From a virus, in the IMG/VR virus record IMGVR_UViG_3300049596_001374, positions 1 through 31,109 of that record: a DNA stretch of 31,109 nt. The stretch is one strand, 5' to 3'. The notes under the pieces were generated by a model. That model saw only the letters and a list, made by a program, of their open reading frames with translations. It was not told where the DNA came from and ran no database searches. Of this stretch, positions 30,325-31,109 are shown piece after piece. Made by a program: the position numbers and the translations under genes. The number at the start of each line of letters is the position of its first letter. Positions within the stretch are counted from its first letter, which is position 1.

Positions 30325-30693
30325 TTACTTTATTGGTTCCCAATCACTAGGAAGAGAATATAATTGTCGATAGTATGTCTTTTCATAATCATACATTTCA
30401 GACCAAGTTAAAGGTTTAATTTCTAAATAACTAATAAAAAGCGTATTTGCACAAAATCCAATTAAAAATGGTACATAATCAAAGGGATTATCCACCGCAA
30501 ATAAAATAGCAGACGATGAAAATAAACCAATCATTATATATGCCATAATATCTATCTTAGATAAAAATAGATTTTTAGATTTTCTATTTATTGGTCGATA
30601 TAGATCTACAATTTCTCTTCTAACTTTTTTAAATATTTTTGAATATTCCTTATTTAGTTTTTCCTCTTTCGTTTTTCTCTTTATAAAAATCAT
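30325..30693 (-). CDS. Two-span membrane protein, 122 aa
   Basis: A basic N-terminal helix (FIKRKTKEEKLNKEYSKIFK) is followed by two hydrophobic segments, about residues 50-66 (MAYIMIGLFSSSAILFA) and 72-90 (YVPFLIGFCANTLFISYL), with an acidic loop between, then a polar C-terminal tail rich in Tyr. By the positive-inside rule both ends are cytoplasmic. No family was recognised. It lies 14 bases downstream of the edge-cut gene and is followed by its own terminator. A role in host membrane modification or superinfection exclusion is possible but unsupported. Confidence 0.68.
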   Translation of the reverse strand: MIFIKRKTKEEKLNKEYSKIFKKVRREIVDLYRPINRKSKNLFLSKIDIMAYIMIGLFSSSAILFAVDNPFDYVPFLIGFCANTLFISYLEIKPLTWSEMYDYEKTYYRQLYSLPSDWEPIK

Positions 30694-30707
30694 GATCTTT
30701 TTATTTT

Positions 30708-31109
30708 TTATACTCTAATTAATTTGAAAGGAACAAGCAATGGATTAATGTCTTCTCCTTTTATTAATGCTGGCAGATAGTCCTTAACTATGTCTACTGA
30801 TTTTATAGTAGACTTTGTTAAATATTCATTTTTTCCAGATGTAGTCTTTCCTCCAGTATAATATGTAATTTTAACACTGTTTCCAGAAATAGGATCAATT
30901 GATTTAATATTGAACGGTTTTCCCATTACATATATTTGATAATTATATGGTTTTCCATATGCTGTAACTGTTAGAATACTATTTAGAGGTCTCCCATTCT
31001 TTATATACTGCACGTTTTTCTTAATATTTAATTTGTTCTTGCTAGATATACTAGCAAATTTAAGATTGTCAGAGTCAGTATCTAAATCAATTGAAACATT
31101 TTCAATAAT
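30708..31109 (-). CDS. Unidentified protein, C-terminal part, cut by window edge
   Basis: The frame is open to the last base of the window, so the GTG at 31013 is probably internal and the true start lies beyond 31109. The visible 133 residues are beta-rich, with Gly/Tyr-rich strands (ILTVTAYGKPYNYQIYVMGK, VKITYYTGGKTT), then a helix VDIVKDYLPALIKG and an ending NPLLVPFKLIRV. No motif was recognised. The style suits a virion protein or a small beta-barrel domain; nothing more can be said. Confidence 0.6.
   Translation of the reverse strand: MIENVSIDLDTDSDNLKFASISSKNKLNIKKNVQYIKNGRPLNSILTVTAYGKPYNYQIYVMGKPFNIKSIDPISGNSVKITYYTGGKTTSGKNEYLTKSTIKSVDIVKDYLPALIKGEDINPLLVPFKLIRV

Overview
The window is a stretch of a T4-type (contractile-tailed, myovirus-like) double-stranded DNA phage genome, visibly AT-rich. 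Hallmarks are a complete phage type II topoisomerase (gp39- and gp52-type subunits), major capsid protein gp23, a gp21-type prohead protease, baseplate hub and spike proteins of gp27 and gp5 type, a LysM-like gp53-type protein, and a UvsY-UvsW recombination pair. Most genes lack a clear Shine-Dalgarno sequence and follow A/T-rich leaders, which fits a Bacteroidota (flavobacterial) host; that host assignment is an inference. No tRNA, insertion sequence or CRISPR array was found. No gene-free stretch exceeds 300 bases.

Layout: (1) 1-5311, plus strand: C-terminal end of a Rad3/DinG-type helicase, topoisomerase large subunit, two small genes, topoisomerase medium subunit, a lipoprotein, an RlpA-like double-psi barrel protein and two small helical proteins. 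This block ends in a structured, probably non-coding stretch (5312-5514) and a bidirectional terminator (5515-5547). (2) 5550-12579, minus strand, read right to left: DnaJ, prohead protease fused to a repeat-rich scaffold-like region, gp23, terminator, Dps-like protein, propeller-like protein, small protein, 2OG-Fe(II) oxygenase. (3) 12645-13690, plus strand: a NeuB-like TIM barrel lacking key residues and a Cys-rich small protein. (4) 13677-27693, minus strand, read right to left: HAD phosphatase-like protein, P-loop kinase, hypothetical protein, ligase-like nucleotidyltransferase fused to an NMNAT-like domain, HTH-metallophosphoesterase (T5 A1-like), zinc ribbon, then baseplate and tail proteins. 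(5) 27740-30304, plus strand: tagged small protein, UvsY-like protein, UvsW helicase. (6) 30325-31109, minus strand: membrane protein and a gene cut by the window edge.

How it fits together: blocks 1 and 5 supply replication and recombination functions, block 2 builds and matures the head, and block 4 builds the baseplate. A recurring 13-base element (TAAATAATAAAAA) lies 20-28 bases before several virion-type genes and is a candidate late promoter. The least ordinary items are the candidate structured RNA at 5312-5514, the protease-scaffold fusion whose eleven exact 14-residue repeats present evenly spaced candidate self-cleavage sites, and the cluster of ligase-like, kinase and HAD phosphatase proteins at 24036-27693, which resembles a dispersed nucleic-acid end-repair set.
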